From NCBI GenBank assembly GCA_027486345.1, contig JAIXPH010000060.1, positions 38,231 to 102,230 of the forward strand: DNA of 64,000 bases. Direction: 5' to 3'. Below the pieces are notes generated by a model. That model worked only from the letters and a program-made list of their open reading frames with translations, searched no databases and was not told the DNA's origin. Source of the stretch: Paracoccaceae bacterium (GTDB lineage Bacteria; Pseudomonadota; Alphaproteobacteria; Rhodobacterales; Rhodobacteraceae). A program made the position numbers and the translations under genes. Of the stretch, positions 42,258-50,390 are shown piece after piece (position 1 is the first letter of the stretch; each line of letters opens with the position of its first letter).

Positions 42258-42414
42258 TGACATCATTTTTCTACGAGTGTTATCAAAGCCTTGCAAACGG
42301 CTCCTTACGCCGAAACCCCAAGAACGCGCGCCTTTAACAGTCTGACGACGCACAGGAATCTTCTAGTCACTTGACAGGTGGGACCGGTGCAAAGCATGTG
42401 GAGAAGGTGGGATT

Positions 42415-42431
42415 AAGAATTGTTAATTCTT
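42415..42431. promoter_or_regulatory. Perfect palindrome in 5' leader
   Basis: AAGAATT (42415-42421), spacer GTT, AATTCTT (42425-42431). It lies 30 nt before the ATG of the secreted Gly/Ser/Asn-rich protein and could be an operator or a weak leader hairpin. Confidence 0.45.
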
Positions 42432-42461
42432 TCATCCCGTCTCACGCAAACGAGGTAAGAA

Positions 42462-43361
42462 ATGAATATTAGGCACTCCACCAGCCTCATCGCTATGGCC
42501 GCTCTCCTGGGCGCCACCGGCTTTGCAATGGCTGAAACCAGCACCAGCACCTTCGACGCTTCGGTTTCCGTTCTGTCCCCCGATGAAACCGGCTTCCTGA
42601 TCGGCGGCCAGGTTTCGGTCGGCGGCGTCGGCTCGGGCGCTCTGACCCTGTCGCGTTCGGCGGCTGCAATGTCCCTGAACGGCGGCGCGTCCTCGCAACT
42701 GGATCCGTCGGGCTTCAACGACATTCTTGACGGCGTGACCTCGACCGCTGACGTCACCTCGTCGCTGAGCTTCGATCGTCAGATCACCACCTCGGGCGCC
42801 CTCGTGGGTCTGGGTTCGGTCATCTCGCGCGGTGAAGCGATTGCCGCTCTGGGTTCGGCCGGTGCTGCTTCGGCAAACACCACCACCGCTGGCACCCGCG
42901 CCAACGGCTTCTACGGCAACGCTGACGAAGGCGGCGAAGGTTCGGCAACGGCTGAAGCTTCCGCCCAGGGTTCGCTGAACGGCTCGCTGTCGACCAGCAA
43001 CAACCTGCAACTGCTCGGCACCTCGGGCCTGTTCGCTGGTTCGAACGGCCTGACCGTCGGCGAAAACAACACCGCGCTGGCCTATGGCTCGGCGAACATC
43101 CTTGCTGATGGCAACACCGGCATCGACCTGAACACCGCAGCCGTCAACGGCGGCGGCCTGTCGGGCACCGGCAACGGTGGCTTGTTCAACATCACGTCGG
43201 ATCTGACCGGCGCCAACAACTCGATCGCGATGTCCGTGTCGAACGCGGGTAACGGCACGATCTCGATCTCGACCTCGACCGGGGGCTTCTTCACCGGTGG
43301 TGGCGCGGCTGCTGGTTCGTCGTCGCTGGCCGACTCGGCAAGCTACTTCGACGTCCCGTAA
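42462..43361 (+). CDS. Secreted low-complexity Gly/Ser/Ala/Asn-rich protein
   Basis: The product has 299 residues. The ATG at 42462 follows GAGGTAAG. The signal peptide is MNIRHSTSLIAMAALLGATGFAMA. The mature chain is almost entirely Gly, Ser, Ala, Thr, Asn and Leu with very little charge and no cysteine, in irregular beta-prone repeats such as SGALVGLGSVISRGEA and NNTALAYGSANILADGN. Codons such as GCT and GGT are more frequent than in neighbouring genes, as in strongly expressed genes. No family was recognised. A functional-amyloid, fibre or surface-coat subunit is the best guess. A perfect hairpin follows, so it is probably the most abundant transcript of the cluster. Confidence 0.78.
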   Translation: MNIRHSTSLIAMAALLGATGFAMAETSTSTFDASVSVLSPDETGFLIGGQVSVGGVGSGALTLSRSAAAMSLNGGASSQLDPSGFNDILDGVTSTADVTSSLSFDRQITTSGALVGLGSVISRGEAIAALGSAGAASANTTTAGTRANGFYGNADEGGEGSATAEASAQGSLNGSLSTSNNLQLLGTSGLFAGSNGLTVGENNTALAYGSANILADGNTGIDLNTAAVNGGGLSGTGNGGLFNITSDLTGANNSIAMSVSNAGNGTISISTSTGGFFTGGGAAAGSSSLADSASYFDVP

Positions 43362-43386
43362 TAGCGGCGACTTCGCAGAAATCATC

Positions 43387-43410
43387 TGGGCAGGCCTTTT
43401 GGCCTGCCCA
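43387..43410 (+). terminator. Strong hairpin after the secreted-protein gene
   Basis: TGGGCAGGCC (43387-43396), loop TTTT, GGCCTGCCCA (43401-43410): a perfect 10-bp stem. A pyrimidine-rich stretch rather than a T run follows. It sits 25 nt after the stop and 34 nt before the next gene, fitting a partial terminator or 3' stabiliser that favours the first gene. Confidence 0.7.
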
Positions 43411-43444
43411 ACCTTCGCTCTCTCGTGGCATGGTGGACGGCCAA

Positions 43445-44143
43445 ATGAAATCTAAGTACATTAAAGCCGCAGCCGCGTTTATGTTGGCTATGGGCGTGAT
43501 GTCTGGTGCAGCCCTTGCCCAGACCAGCACGTTGGACGGCAGCGCGACCAACTCTGCCTCGAATGCCCAGGTTTCGGGGATCACCGCGTCGAACAGCGTG
43601 GGCAACGATGCCCAATCCATGTCGGGCGGCAACGTTTTTGACTTTTCCAACAAATCGCAGTCGATGGGGAACGCTCCCTCGCTGCCAAGCTTTGCCGGCG
43701 GGGCCTGTATGGGTGTCTCGGGCGGCGTCTCCGCATCACTTCCCGGCTTCGGGATCGGCGGCGGCCGGTCCTTTGATGACGAATCCTGCCAACGCCGCAA
43801 CTGGGTTCAGACCCTGATCGGCGCAGCGGAGCACATGCCGCAGGTCGAAGCGAACGAACTCAAGCGCGTCGCCATCGTGGTGATGATGCAGGACAAGATC
43901 CTCGCCCCCGCCTTCAGCGAGTTGGGCTACAACGTTTCCGCACCGGGGACGGAGGTCAGTTCTGCCCATCCGCGCGCCAACGGCGCCCGCATGTCCACCA
44001 GTGCGAATTCGAACACAGACCGTCGCGTCGACGCATCGCTCGGCGCAATGACGGCAAATTGCACCGTTGTCGTTCCCAAGAACGCCTCTGCCAAGTTTGA
44101 GGCGATGGTCGCGAAGCGCGGTTGCACCATCACCCGGAGGTAA
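43445..44143 (+). CDS. Small secreted protein, four cysteines, unknown
   Basis: The product has 232 residues from the ATG at 43445 (MKSKYIKAAAAFMLAMG), with GGACGG just upstream; another in-frame ATG at 43430 has a poorer ribosome site. The signal peptide ends near ALAQ. The N-terminal mature half is Ser/Asn/Gly-rich and resembles the preceding gene product (SATNSASNAQVSGITASNSVGND). The C-terminal half has SCQRRNWVQTLIGAAEHMPQ and VVMMQDKILAPAF. Cysteines are in GGACMG, ESCQRR, ANCTVV and RGCTIT, suggesting two disulfides. No known family was recognised. It is coupled to the next gene by a 4-nt gap. Confidence 0.75.
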   Translation: MKSKYIKAAAAFMLAMGVMSGAALAQTSTLDGSATNSASNAQVSGITASNSVGNDAQSMSGGNVFDFSNKSQSMGNAPSLPSFAGGACMGVSGGVSASLPGFGIGGGRSFDDESCQRRNWVQTLIGAAEHMPQVEANELKRVAIVVMMQDKILAPAFSELGYNVSAPGTEVSSAHPRANGARMSTSANSNTDRRVDASLGAMTANCTVVVPKNASAKFEAMVAKRGCTITRR

Positions 44144-44147
44144 TGAA

Positions 44148-44642
44148 ATGCGCGCCGTCTCTTTTGGGCGTTCCTGTCTTTTTGTCATCGTGTCGGGCCT
44201 GTCGCCCGCCTTGGCAGAAGACATTGCTGAGGTTCCGGTCCCGACCGCCCATGTGACGGCGGCGCCGTCGTCTGTGCCAGAGGCATTTGTCGCCGCGACG
44301 GCCGCGCAGACCTTGCAGGCCATCGCGGACATGCGCGCGCAATTGGCGCAACTGGTCCCGATGGCGCCGCGCACCGACTCCATCGCGCAAGCCGCTTCGG
44401 AATTCACCGCGCATTGGGGGTCGGTCATCGATTCCTATGCCGAGACCCGACTGCAGGCCATGGACGCCATGATCCTTGACCTGAACGAACACCATCAGGC
44501 GCAGATCAACGACTTCATGACGCAGGACCCGATGGTCTCGCACGTGTCGTTGTTTGACGATCCTGACTTTTTGAACCTGATCGACATGCCCACCAATTTC
44601 ACGGATTTGCCCTCCACAGACGCGGGATTCTTCGGGTCCTGA
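44148..44642 (+). CDS. Small secreted helical protein, unknown
   Basis: The product has 164 residues. The ATG at 44148 is 7 nt after GGAGG (44136-44140), which settles the start. The signal peptide is MRAVSFGRSCLFVIVSGLSPALA. A Pro/Val/Ala linker is followed by helical sequence (AAQTLQAIADMRAQLAQLV) and an acidic C terminus with no cysteine. Nothing recognisable. It probably belongs with the preceding and following envelope genes as one transcript. Confidence 0.75.
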   Translation: MRAVSFGRSCLFVIVSGLSPALAEDIAEVPVPTAHVTAAPSSVPEAFVAATAAQTLQAIADMRAQLAQLVPMAPRTDSIAQAASEFTAHWGSVIDSYAETRLQAMDAMILDLNEHHQAQINDFMTQDPMVSHVSLFDDPDFLNLIDMPTNFTDLPSTDAGFFGS

Positions 44643-44691
44643 CCCGTCGACCGTCGTGACTGGCCAGACCGCATCCAAGCCTGGAGTGACC

Positions 44692-45711
44692 ATGACCTTG
44701 AAACCCGTCCTTTCCGCCCTGCTTTTTGCGGGTCTTGTTGCTGGCTGCGTGAACGAGCAAGCCTCGGCTCCGCTGTCCACCTCGGGGGCGGCACCCGCCG
44801 CATCCGGGCCAGTGCTGATCATCGCCGACGGGCGCAGCGTTCCGGCAGGCACGCTGTGTGAGCACCTTATCGAGCGCGCCGTGAACAAGGTTGCAGGCTG
44901 TGAAGGCTATGTGAAGCTGTCCGGCCTGACCCCGCGCGAGGCTGCCGAGATCGCCAGCCTGAATTCGCGCTTTGCGGCCGAAAACGCGCCGATCGTGAAC
45001 TTCGAATTCGACAAGGCCGATCTGACCCCTGCCGGTGCCGCGGTGCTTGACACCCAGGCGGCATGGATGCTGCGCTTCGTGAACCTGCGCTTCTCGGTCT
45101 TTGGGCATACCGATCTGGTGGGCAGCGAAGGGTATAACTTCGATCTGGCCAAGCGCCGGGCCGAAACCGTGGTCGCCTATCTGGCGGGCAAGGGCGTGCC
45201 GTCCGACCAGCTGGAAGCCCTTGTCAGCTATGGCGAGACCAAGCCGATCATCCCGTTGGACAAGCGTGAGGCGCTGAACCGCCGGACCGTGACCGAAGTG
45301 ACCGGTTATGTCACCGTGCCGCGCCTGCGGACCAAGGTCGCCGTTGCTTGTGGCATGGTCAAGCCGGGCTATCTTGCCAGCTACCCGACCTGCCTGACGG
45401 AACCCAGACCGGCGCCGGCACCGGTGGATCCGGTCGAATATCCGGTCATCCGCCAGAACGGAAATGTCACAGAAGCAAACACGTCGCAAGAAACTGCCAC
45501 CTGGGCGGGAATTTATGACGACGGCACCACCGTTACGACGCATACTGCCGGACGTGCGGGGGACTGGTCCGTCACGACGGACGCAAAATCTGTCGCCACT
45601 GACGATAAACTGGTCCGCGAATTGAAGGTGAATGGCGAGGTCGTCATGACCGTGGTCTCTGGCCCCAATGGCGAGAATCCGGTCGCAACGTTCCCTCAGG
45701 CCCAGAACTGA
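44692..45711 (+). CDS. OmpA-family lipoprotein with C-terminal extension
   Basis: The product has 339 residues from the ATG at 44692 (GGAG at 44683-44686). The lipobox LVAGC places the lipidated cysteine at residue 19. Residues about 98-200 form an OmpA peptidoglycan-binding domain (VNFEFDKADLTPAGAAVLD, FGHTDLVGSEGYN, AKRRAETVVAYL). About 100 further residues of beta-prone sequence follow, which is not usual for Pal-type lipoproteins. It probably anchors the secreted proteins of this cluster to peptidoglycan or the outer membrane. Confidence 0.85.
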   Translation: MTLKPVLSALLFAGLVAGCVNEQASAPLSTSGAAPAASGPVLIIADGRSVPAGTLCEHLIERAVNKVAGCEGYVKLSGLTPREAAEIASLNSRFAAENAPIVNFEFDKADLTPAGAAVLDTQAAWMLRFVNLRFSVFGHTDLVGSEGYNFDLAKRRAETVVAYLAGKGVPSDQLEALVSYGETKPIIPLDKREALNRRTVTEVTGYVTVPRLRTKVAVACGMVKPGYLASYPTCLTEPRPAPAPVDPVEYPVIRQNGNVTEANTSQETATWAGIYDDGTTVTTHTAGRAGDWSVTTDAKSVATDDKLVRELKVNGEVVMTVVSGPNGENPVATFPQAQN

Positions 45712-45754
45712 GGCATTACGCGTACAGCGGGTATTGTGACGAGGACAGAGAAGA

Positions 45755-46171
45755 ATGAACACCCTTAGACGCTGCATGGTGCTGGGCCTTGCCCTTGCAC
45801 TCGCCGGATGTGTCGGCACGCCCAATGTGAAGGGAAAGCCTGTTCCCACGGCCTTCTTTGTGTTCTTTGAAAAGGACAGCGCGACGCCGGACGAGGATGC
45901 AAAAGCTGTCTTCGACGAGGCGGCCGCCTATCTGATCCAATATGACAACACCGCGGTGCGGATCGTTGGCCATATCTCCAAGGACGAGAACGTCGCCGAA
46001 CTGGATCAGCAGCGCGCCAGCCGCGCCGCCGAGGAACTGGCCAAGCGCGGCGCACAGCCGGTGCGGATGCAGCTTCTGGGCATGGGCAGTCAGGAAAACA
46101 TCTCCAACGATCCGTCGGTCGGTGATCCGTCGGTGGATCGCCGCGTGGAGATCCTGTTCAGCACGATGTGA
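45755..46171 (+). CDS. Short OmpA-family lipoprotein
   Basis: The product has 138 residues. The N terminus MNTLRRCMVLGLALALAGC is a lipoprotein signal with Cys19. The rest is one OmpA-like domain: VFFEKDSATPDEDAKAVFDEAA, VRIVGHISKDENV, QQRASRAAEELAKRG and a final VDRRVEILF. The usual GHTD is replaced by GHIS, so one peptidoglycan-contact residue is altered. It is the second OmpA lipoprotein in a row and is closed by an intrinsic terminator. Confidence 0.82.
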   Translation: MNTLRRCMVLGLALALAGCVGTPNVKGKPVPTAFFVFFEKDSATPDEDAKAVFDEAAAYLIQYDNTAVRIVGHISKDENVAELDQQRASRAAEELAKRGAQPVRMQLLGMGSQENISNDPSVGDPSVDRRVEILFSTM

Positions 46172-46212
46172 CCGTTGATCGGCCCGGCAGGCCGGCACTC
46201 TCAAACGGATAG

Positions 46213-46237
46213 CGGGCGCCCAATCGGCGCCCGTTTT
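46213..46237 (+). terminator. Intrinsic terminator of the envelope cluster
   Basis: CGGGCGCC (46213-46220), loop CAATC, GGCGCCCG (46226-46233), then TTTT (46234-46237). A perfect 8-bp GC stem with a T run, 42 nt after the OmpA lipoprotein stop. Confidence 0.85.
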
Positions 46238-46323
46238 CGCAGGTGCGACCCTCAGGCCATATCGCTTTGGCCAGAGGCGTGTTAGGGCGATGTGGGACAT
46301 AGGGGCGTAAGGGTGCTTTCGGC

Positions 46324-47358
46324 ATGATTTCGACGGAACAGGACACGGCGCAAACGACAGGGCGGCAGGCCAAGGATTGGGTGGCAATCCTCGCCCGTTA
46401 CCGCGAGCCGTCGGTTCGGCGCAGTGTGTGGGAACTGGCGGCGACGCTGATTCCCTTTTTTGCACTTTGGGCGCTGGCTTGGGCCGCGATGTCGGTCAGC
46501 CTCTGGCTTACGTTGGCGATTTCAACGGTCAATGCGCTGTTTCTGGTCCGGCTGTTCTGCATCCAGCATGATTGTGGCCATGCCTCGTTCTTTCCCAACC
46601 GCACCGCGCAGGATTGGGTGGGGCGCTTTCTGGGCGTGCTGACCCTGACGCCCTATGACGTCTGGCGGCGCACCCATGCGATCCACCATGCCCAGCATGG
46701 GAATCTGGATCAGCGCGGCATCGGGGATGTCATGACGTTGACCGTGGCCGAATACCGGGCGCGCGGCTGGTTGGGGCGGCTGATGTATCGCGCCTACCGG
46801 CATCCGTTCACGCTGTTCGTTCTGGGGCCCAGCTATCTGTTCCTGCTGCAAAACCGCTTGCCGGTTGGCCTGATGCGCTCTGGCTGGCGGTTCTGGGGGT
46901 CGGCTTGGGGCACCAATGCCGCGCTGGCGCTGGTGTTGGGCGCGATCATCTGGTTCGGCGGTGTGATGCCGTTCCTGCTGATCTTTCTTCCCACATCGAT
47001 CATCGCGGGGTCCATCGGGGTCTGGCTGTTCTACGTCCAGCACCAGTTCGAGGACACCCATTGGTCCAAGGGCGAAGAGTGGCAATTGCATGAGGCCGCC
47101 CTGGCTGGATCGTCGCATTACGTCCTGCCGCAACCCTTGCGCTGGCTGTCGGCCAATATCGGCATCCACCATGTGCACCACCTGTATAGCCGCATCCCGT
47201 TCTACCGCCTGCCGCAGATCCTGCGCGATCATGCGGAACTGGCGCAGATGAAGCGCCTGACGCTGTGGGACAGCCTGCGGTCGGTGAACCTGCATCTCTG
47301 GGACGAAGGCTCGCGTCGGTTGGTGTCCTTCCGCGAGGCACGGCGTCTGGCCTCTTGA
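46324..47358 (+). CDS. Membrane fatty-acid desaturase
   Basis: The product has 344 residues. The three histidine boxes of membrane di-iron desaturases are present: HDCGH (82-86), HAIHH (118-122) and HHVHH (282-286). Hydrophobic helices are at about 40-80, 150-170 and 190-240. These enzymes put a double bond into acyl chains using O2 and reduced ferredoxin or cytochrome. The sequence is of the omega-6/delta-12 type by general look, but the regiochemistry cannot be read. The gene is set apart by the terminator before it, and the following thioesterase gene may be cotranscribed. Confidence 0.88.
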   Translation: MISTEQDTAQTTGRQAKDWVAILARYREPSVRRSVWELAATLIPFFALWALAWAAMSVSLWLTLAISTVNALFLVRLFCIQHDCGHASFFPNRTAQDWVGRFLGVLTLTPYDVWRRTHAIHHAQHGNLDQRGIGDVMTLTVAEYRARGWLGRLMYRAYRHPFTLFVLGPSYLFLLQNRLPVGLMRSGWRFWGSAWGTNAALALVLGAIIWFGGVMPFLLIFLPTSIIAGSIGVWLFYVQHQFEDTHWSKGEEWQLHEAALAGSSHYVLPQPLRWLSANIGIHHVHHLYSRIPFYRLPQILRDHAELAQMKRLTLWDSLRSVNLHLWDEGSRRLVSFREARRLAS

Positions 47359-47409
47359 CCTTGGCGGCGGTTTCACGTCGCCTTGGGCAAATCGCCAATG
47401 GGGGGACCG

Positions 47410-47868
47410 ATGACCGTTTGCTTCACCACTGACCGGATGCTGAACTTCGGCGACTGCGACATTTCGGGGACGGCCTATTACCCGGCCTACCTGAACATCC
47501 TCAACGGCGTGGTCGAGGAATTCTGGGCCCATATCGGTTATCCATGGCATGAGATCATCTGGAAGGAACGCTGGGGCACGCCCACCGTTCACCTGTCCTG
47601 CGACTTTTCCAAACCGTCGTTCTTTGGCGACAAGCTGACCTTTCGGCTGACGATCCTGAAGGTCGGCAAATCCTCGGTCCGGCTGAACCACACCATCCAT
47701 TGCGGCGAGGAACACCGCTGGTCAGTGGAACAGGTCTTGGCGGCAAGCTGGCTGGACAGCCACACGTCCATGCCTTGGCCCGAGGAGGTGAAGGCCAAGC
47801 TGGAAAGCCTGATGAACCCCGTGGAACCGGAGCGCCGACCCGTCTCTGCCCCAGCCTCGGCGTCTTAG
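47410..47868 (+). CDS. Hotdog-fold acyl-CoA thioesterase (4HBT/YbgC-like)
   Basis: The product has 152 residues from the ATG at 47410, chosen for GGGGGA upstream (47401-47406); earlier in-frame codons would add up to 9 residues. The catalytic-loop phrase FGDCDISGTAYYPAYLNI matches the 4-hydroxybenzoyl-CoA thioesterase/YbgC family pattern, with the Asp positioned before the long central helix. It probably hydrolyses acyl- or aroyl-CoA thioesters. Its stop overlaps the stop of the convergent ABC gene by 4 nt, leaving no space for a terminator. Confidence 0.83.
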   Translation: MTVCFTTDRMLNFGDCDISGTAYYPAYLNILNGVVEEFWAHIGYPWHEIIWKERWGTPTVHLSCDFSKPSFFGDKLTFRLTILKVGKSSVRLNHTIHCGEEHRWSVEQVLAASWLDSHTSMPWPEEVKAKLESLMNPVEPERRPVSAPASAS

Positions 47869-48665
47869 GCCCAGGCCTGAGCAGGGTCGGGCAGGGGAAT
47901 CGCGTCCAGCAATTCCCGCGTATAGGCGGCCTGCGGATCGGCAAAAAGGTCGGCCGTGGGCCGATCCTCAACAATCTCACCGCGATACAGCACGATGGTT
48001 CGCTGGCACAGACGGCGGATCACGCTCAGGTCATGACTGATAAAGGCCAGCGTCAGGCCAAGCTCCGCCACCAACCGCTCCAACAAGTTCAGTACCTGCG
48101 CTTGGCTAGAGACATCCAAGCCAGACACAATCTCATCCGCCAGAATGAAATCCGGCTCCAACGCGATGGCGCGGGCGATGCCGACGCGCTGGCGCTGCCC
48201 GCCGGACAGTTCATGCGGATAGCGCGCGGCAAAGGACTGCGGCAAGCCGACATGATCCAAGGCCCTCGCCACACGGTCAGGAATGGCGTCAAACCCATGC
48301 AGCCGCAGGGGTTCAGCGATGATCGTCCCTACCCGATGGCGCGGGTTCAGCGAACTCATCGGGTCTTGAAAGATCATCTGCATCCGCCGCCTGAGGGGGC
48401 GCAGCGCGGGTTCCGGCAGATGGGTGATATCTGTCCCGTCAAAGCGGATCGCCCCGCCCGACGGCTCCAACAGCCGCACCAAGGCCCGGCCGAGGGTGGA
48501 TTTGCCCGACCCTGACCCGCCGACAATGCCCACCACGGCGCCTTTGGGGATGGTGAAGCTCAGCCCTTTCAGAATCTCAAGCCGGGGGGCCGCCCCGAAC
48601 AACGGCTTGGCCGTCATATCTGCCAGCGACAGGCGCAAATCCTCTATCTGGTAAAGATCAGCCAT
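47865..48665 (-). CDS. Peptide ABC importer ATPase (DppF-type)
   Basis: The product has 266 residues from the ATG complement at 48663-48665. Walker A is GGSGSGKST (49-57), the signature is LSGGQRQRVGIARAI, and Walker B reads FILADEIVSGLD, where DEIVSGLD replaces the common DEPTSALD. It is the last gene of an importer operon and overlaps the other ATPase gene by 8 nt. It pairs with that ATPase to drive uptake of di/oligopeptide-type substrates. The C-terminal oligopeptide/dipeptide extension is short here. Confidence 0.88.
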   Translation of the reverse strand: MADLYQIEDLRLSLADMTAKPLFGAAPRLEILKGLSFTIPKGAVVGIVGGSGSGKSTLGRALVRLLEPSGGAIRFDGTDITHLPEPALRPLRRRMQMIFQDPMSSLNPRHRVGTIIAEPLRLHGFDAIPDRVARALDHVGLPQSFAARYPHELSGGQRQRVGIARAIALEPDFILADEIVSGLDVSSQAQVLNLLERLVAELGLTLAFISHDLSVIRRLCQRTIVLYRGEIVEDRPTADLFADPQAAYTRELLDAIPLPDPAQAWA

Positions 48666-49527
48666 GCGCCGCCCCCCGGTCAAACGCCACCACTTCCGCC
48701 CGCACCTGCGCGATGACAGCATCCGGCACCGGCTGCAATCCCGCCGCCGGATCGGTGTATTTCGGCGTCGCGGCCAGCAAGGCCGCCGAATAGGCATGGC
48801 GGGGGGCGGCAAAGAAGTCAGCCACGCTCGTATCCTCGACCACCATCCCGGCATAAAGCACGCTCAGCCGCTGACAAACCTTGGACACCACCCCAAGGTC
48901 ATGCGTCACGAACAAAAGCGCCGTCCCGTGCCGCGCCTGCATCCCGGCGATCAGCTTCAGGATCTGCTTTTGCACCGTCACATCCAGCGCCGTCGTCGGC
49001 TCATCCGCCACGATCAGTTTCGGCTCGGCGGCAAAGGCGGATGCGATCAGGATGCGCTGCCGCATGCCACCCGACAGTTCGTGCGGATAGGAGCGCATCA
49101 CGCGGTCCGGATCGGGGATCTGCACCTCGGCCAGCAGTTCCAGCGCGCGGCGGTTGGCGTCGGCCCGGCTCCATCCCAGAATATCCACCAAGCGGTCGGT
49201 GATCTGCGGCCCGATGCGGTGGCTGGGGTTCAGCGCGGTCAAGGGGTCTTGCGGGATCAAGGCCGCTGTCGCCCCAATCCGCCGCCGTCGTTCGGCCAAG
49301 GGCAGGGACAGCAGGTCTACCCCATCCAGCCAAATCTCACCCCCCGTCACTTCGACCGAGGGCGGCAGGATACCCAGAACCGCCTTGCCGATCATCGACT
49401 TTCCGGCCCCGGATTCCCCCACCAGCCCATGCACATCGCCCGCTGCCACCTGCAATGACACCCGCCGCAGCAGGGGCGGGCCCTTCTTCAGCCGCACCGA
49501 CAGGTTGTTGACGCGCAGAAAGCTCAT
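48658..49527 (-). CDS. Peptide ABC importer ATPase (DppD-type)
   Basis: The product has 289 residues. The ATG complement at 49525-49527 overlaps the permease stop (ATGA). Walker A is GESGAGKS (37-44), the signature LSGGMRQR, and Walker B LIVADEPTTALD. The C-terminal segment after VEDTSVADFF (HAYSAALLAATPKY) is the oligo/dipeptide-transporter C-terminal signature. It works with the DppF-type subunit. Confidence 0.88.
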   Translation of the reverse strand: MSFLRVNNLSVRLKKGPPLLRRVSLQVAAGDVHGLVGESGAGKSMIGKAVLGILPPSVEVTGGEIWLDGVDLLSLPLAERRRRIGATAALIPQDPLTALNPSHRIGPQITDRLVDILGWSRADANRRALELLAEVQIPDPDRVMRSYPHELSGGMRQRILIASAFAAEPKLIVADEPTTALDVTVQKQILKLIAGMQARHGTALLFVTHDLGVVSKVCQRLSVLYAGMVVEDTSVADFFAAPRHAYSAALLAATPKYTDPAAGLQPVPDAVIAQVRAEVVAFDRGAAHG

Positions 49528-50390
49528 CTCAGCACCGGATCGAAGCGGTCTTTCAACCCTTCGCCCAATTGGGAAAACGACAGGACCGTCAGGAACAGCG
49601 TGATCAGCGGGAAGACCAGCACCCACCACGCCTGATGCACCGAGGCGCGGCCTTCGGAAATCATCCCGCCCCATGTCGGCTGATCGGTCGAGATGGAGAG
49701 GTTCACAAAGCTCAGGATCGCCTCAACGATCACCGCGATGCCCATTTCCAAGGTCAGCAGGACCACGATCGTCGGCAGCACATTCGGCAAAATCTCCCTT
49801 AGCATGGTCCCCAGCCGCCCCCGCCCTGCCACGCGAGCCGAAGCGACGTAATCCATCGCCCCCTGCGCCATCGCCTCGGCGCGCACCACGCGGGCAAAAC
49901 GGGTCCAGTCGATCACCACGATGGCGATGATGATGGACCACAACCCCGGCCCAAGCACGGCAATCAGCAGGATCGAAAACAGCACCGGCGGAAAGGCCAT
50001 CCAGATATCAATCAGGCGCGAGATCACCAGATCGACCCAGCCGCGCAAAAACCCCGCCAGCAGCCCCAAGGTCGCGCCGATCACACAGGTGATCGTCCCC
50101 GCGATCAGCGCCACCATCAAGGCGATCCGCGCGCCATGGATGATCCGGCTCAGGACATCGCGGCCCAAGGAATCCGTCCCCAACCAATAGCCCGGCTCCG
50201 CCCCCATTACCCAGACCGGCGGCATCCGGCCCAGAAACAGGTCCTGTGCCAAGGGGTCCTTCGGCGCGATCCACGGCGCCAAAAGCGCCGCAATGCACAA
50301 AAGCCCCAGCCACCCCGCCGACAGCCACAACCGCAGCCCCGCGCGGCGGCGCACCATCGACCGTCCGTCGATTGCCTTAGCCTCAGCCAT
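49524..50390 (-). CDS. Peptide ABC importer permease (DppC-type)
   Basis: The product has 288 residues, with an N-terminal hydrophobic helix (about 22-43) then WLGTDSLGRDVLSRIIHGARIAL, the hallmark of the DppC/OppC family. The EAA-like loop is near GAMDYVASARVAGRGRLGTM. Six helices are predicted by eye. It overlaps the upstream permease gene by 8 nt. Confidence 0.88.
   Translation of the reverse strand: MAEAKAIDGRSMVRRRAGLRLWLSAGWLGLLCIAALLAPWIAPKDPLAQDLFLGRMPPVWVMGAEPGYWLGTDSLGRDVLSRIIHGARIALMVALIAGTITCVIGATLGLLAGFLRGWVDLVISRLIDIWMAFPPVLFSILLIAVLGPGLWSIIIAIVVIDWTRFARVVRAEAMAQGAMDYVASARVAGRGRLGTMLREILPNVLPTIVVLLTLEMGIAVIVEAILSFVNLSISTDQPTWGGMISEGRASVHQAWWVLVFPLITLFLTVLSFSQLGEGLKDRFDPVLR

Larger units (their letters stand above)
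41957..42461. other. Gene-free AT-rich control region (505 bp)
   Basis: No convincing gene lies here. From about 42090 the DNA becomes much richer in A and T than the rest of the window, with runs such as TTTATAAAAAAT. It contains an inverted repeat (42114-42141), four phased TTTCG repeats (42157-42257), TTGACA at 42371-42376 as a possible -35 element without a clear -10, and a perfect palindrome (42415-42431). GAGGTAAG at 42450-42457 is the ribosome site of the next gene. An open frame at 42112-42345 has no ribosome site and no recognisable product. Confidence 0.6.

Noticed and set aside
42112..42345. Small open frame (77 codons) in the AT-rich control region
   Set aside because: There is no ribosome site, composition is unlike the genome's genes, and it covers the phased repeats and one arm of an inverted repeat.
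42371..42400. Sigma-54-type promoter (TGGGACCGGTGCA)
   Set aside because: The spacing between the GG and GC elements is too short for a -24/-12 promoter.
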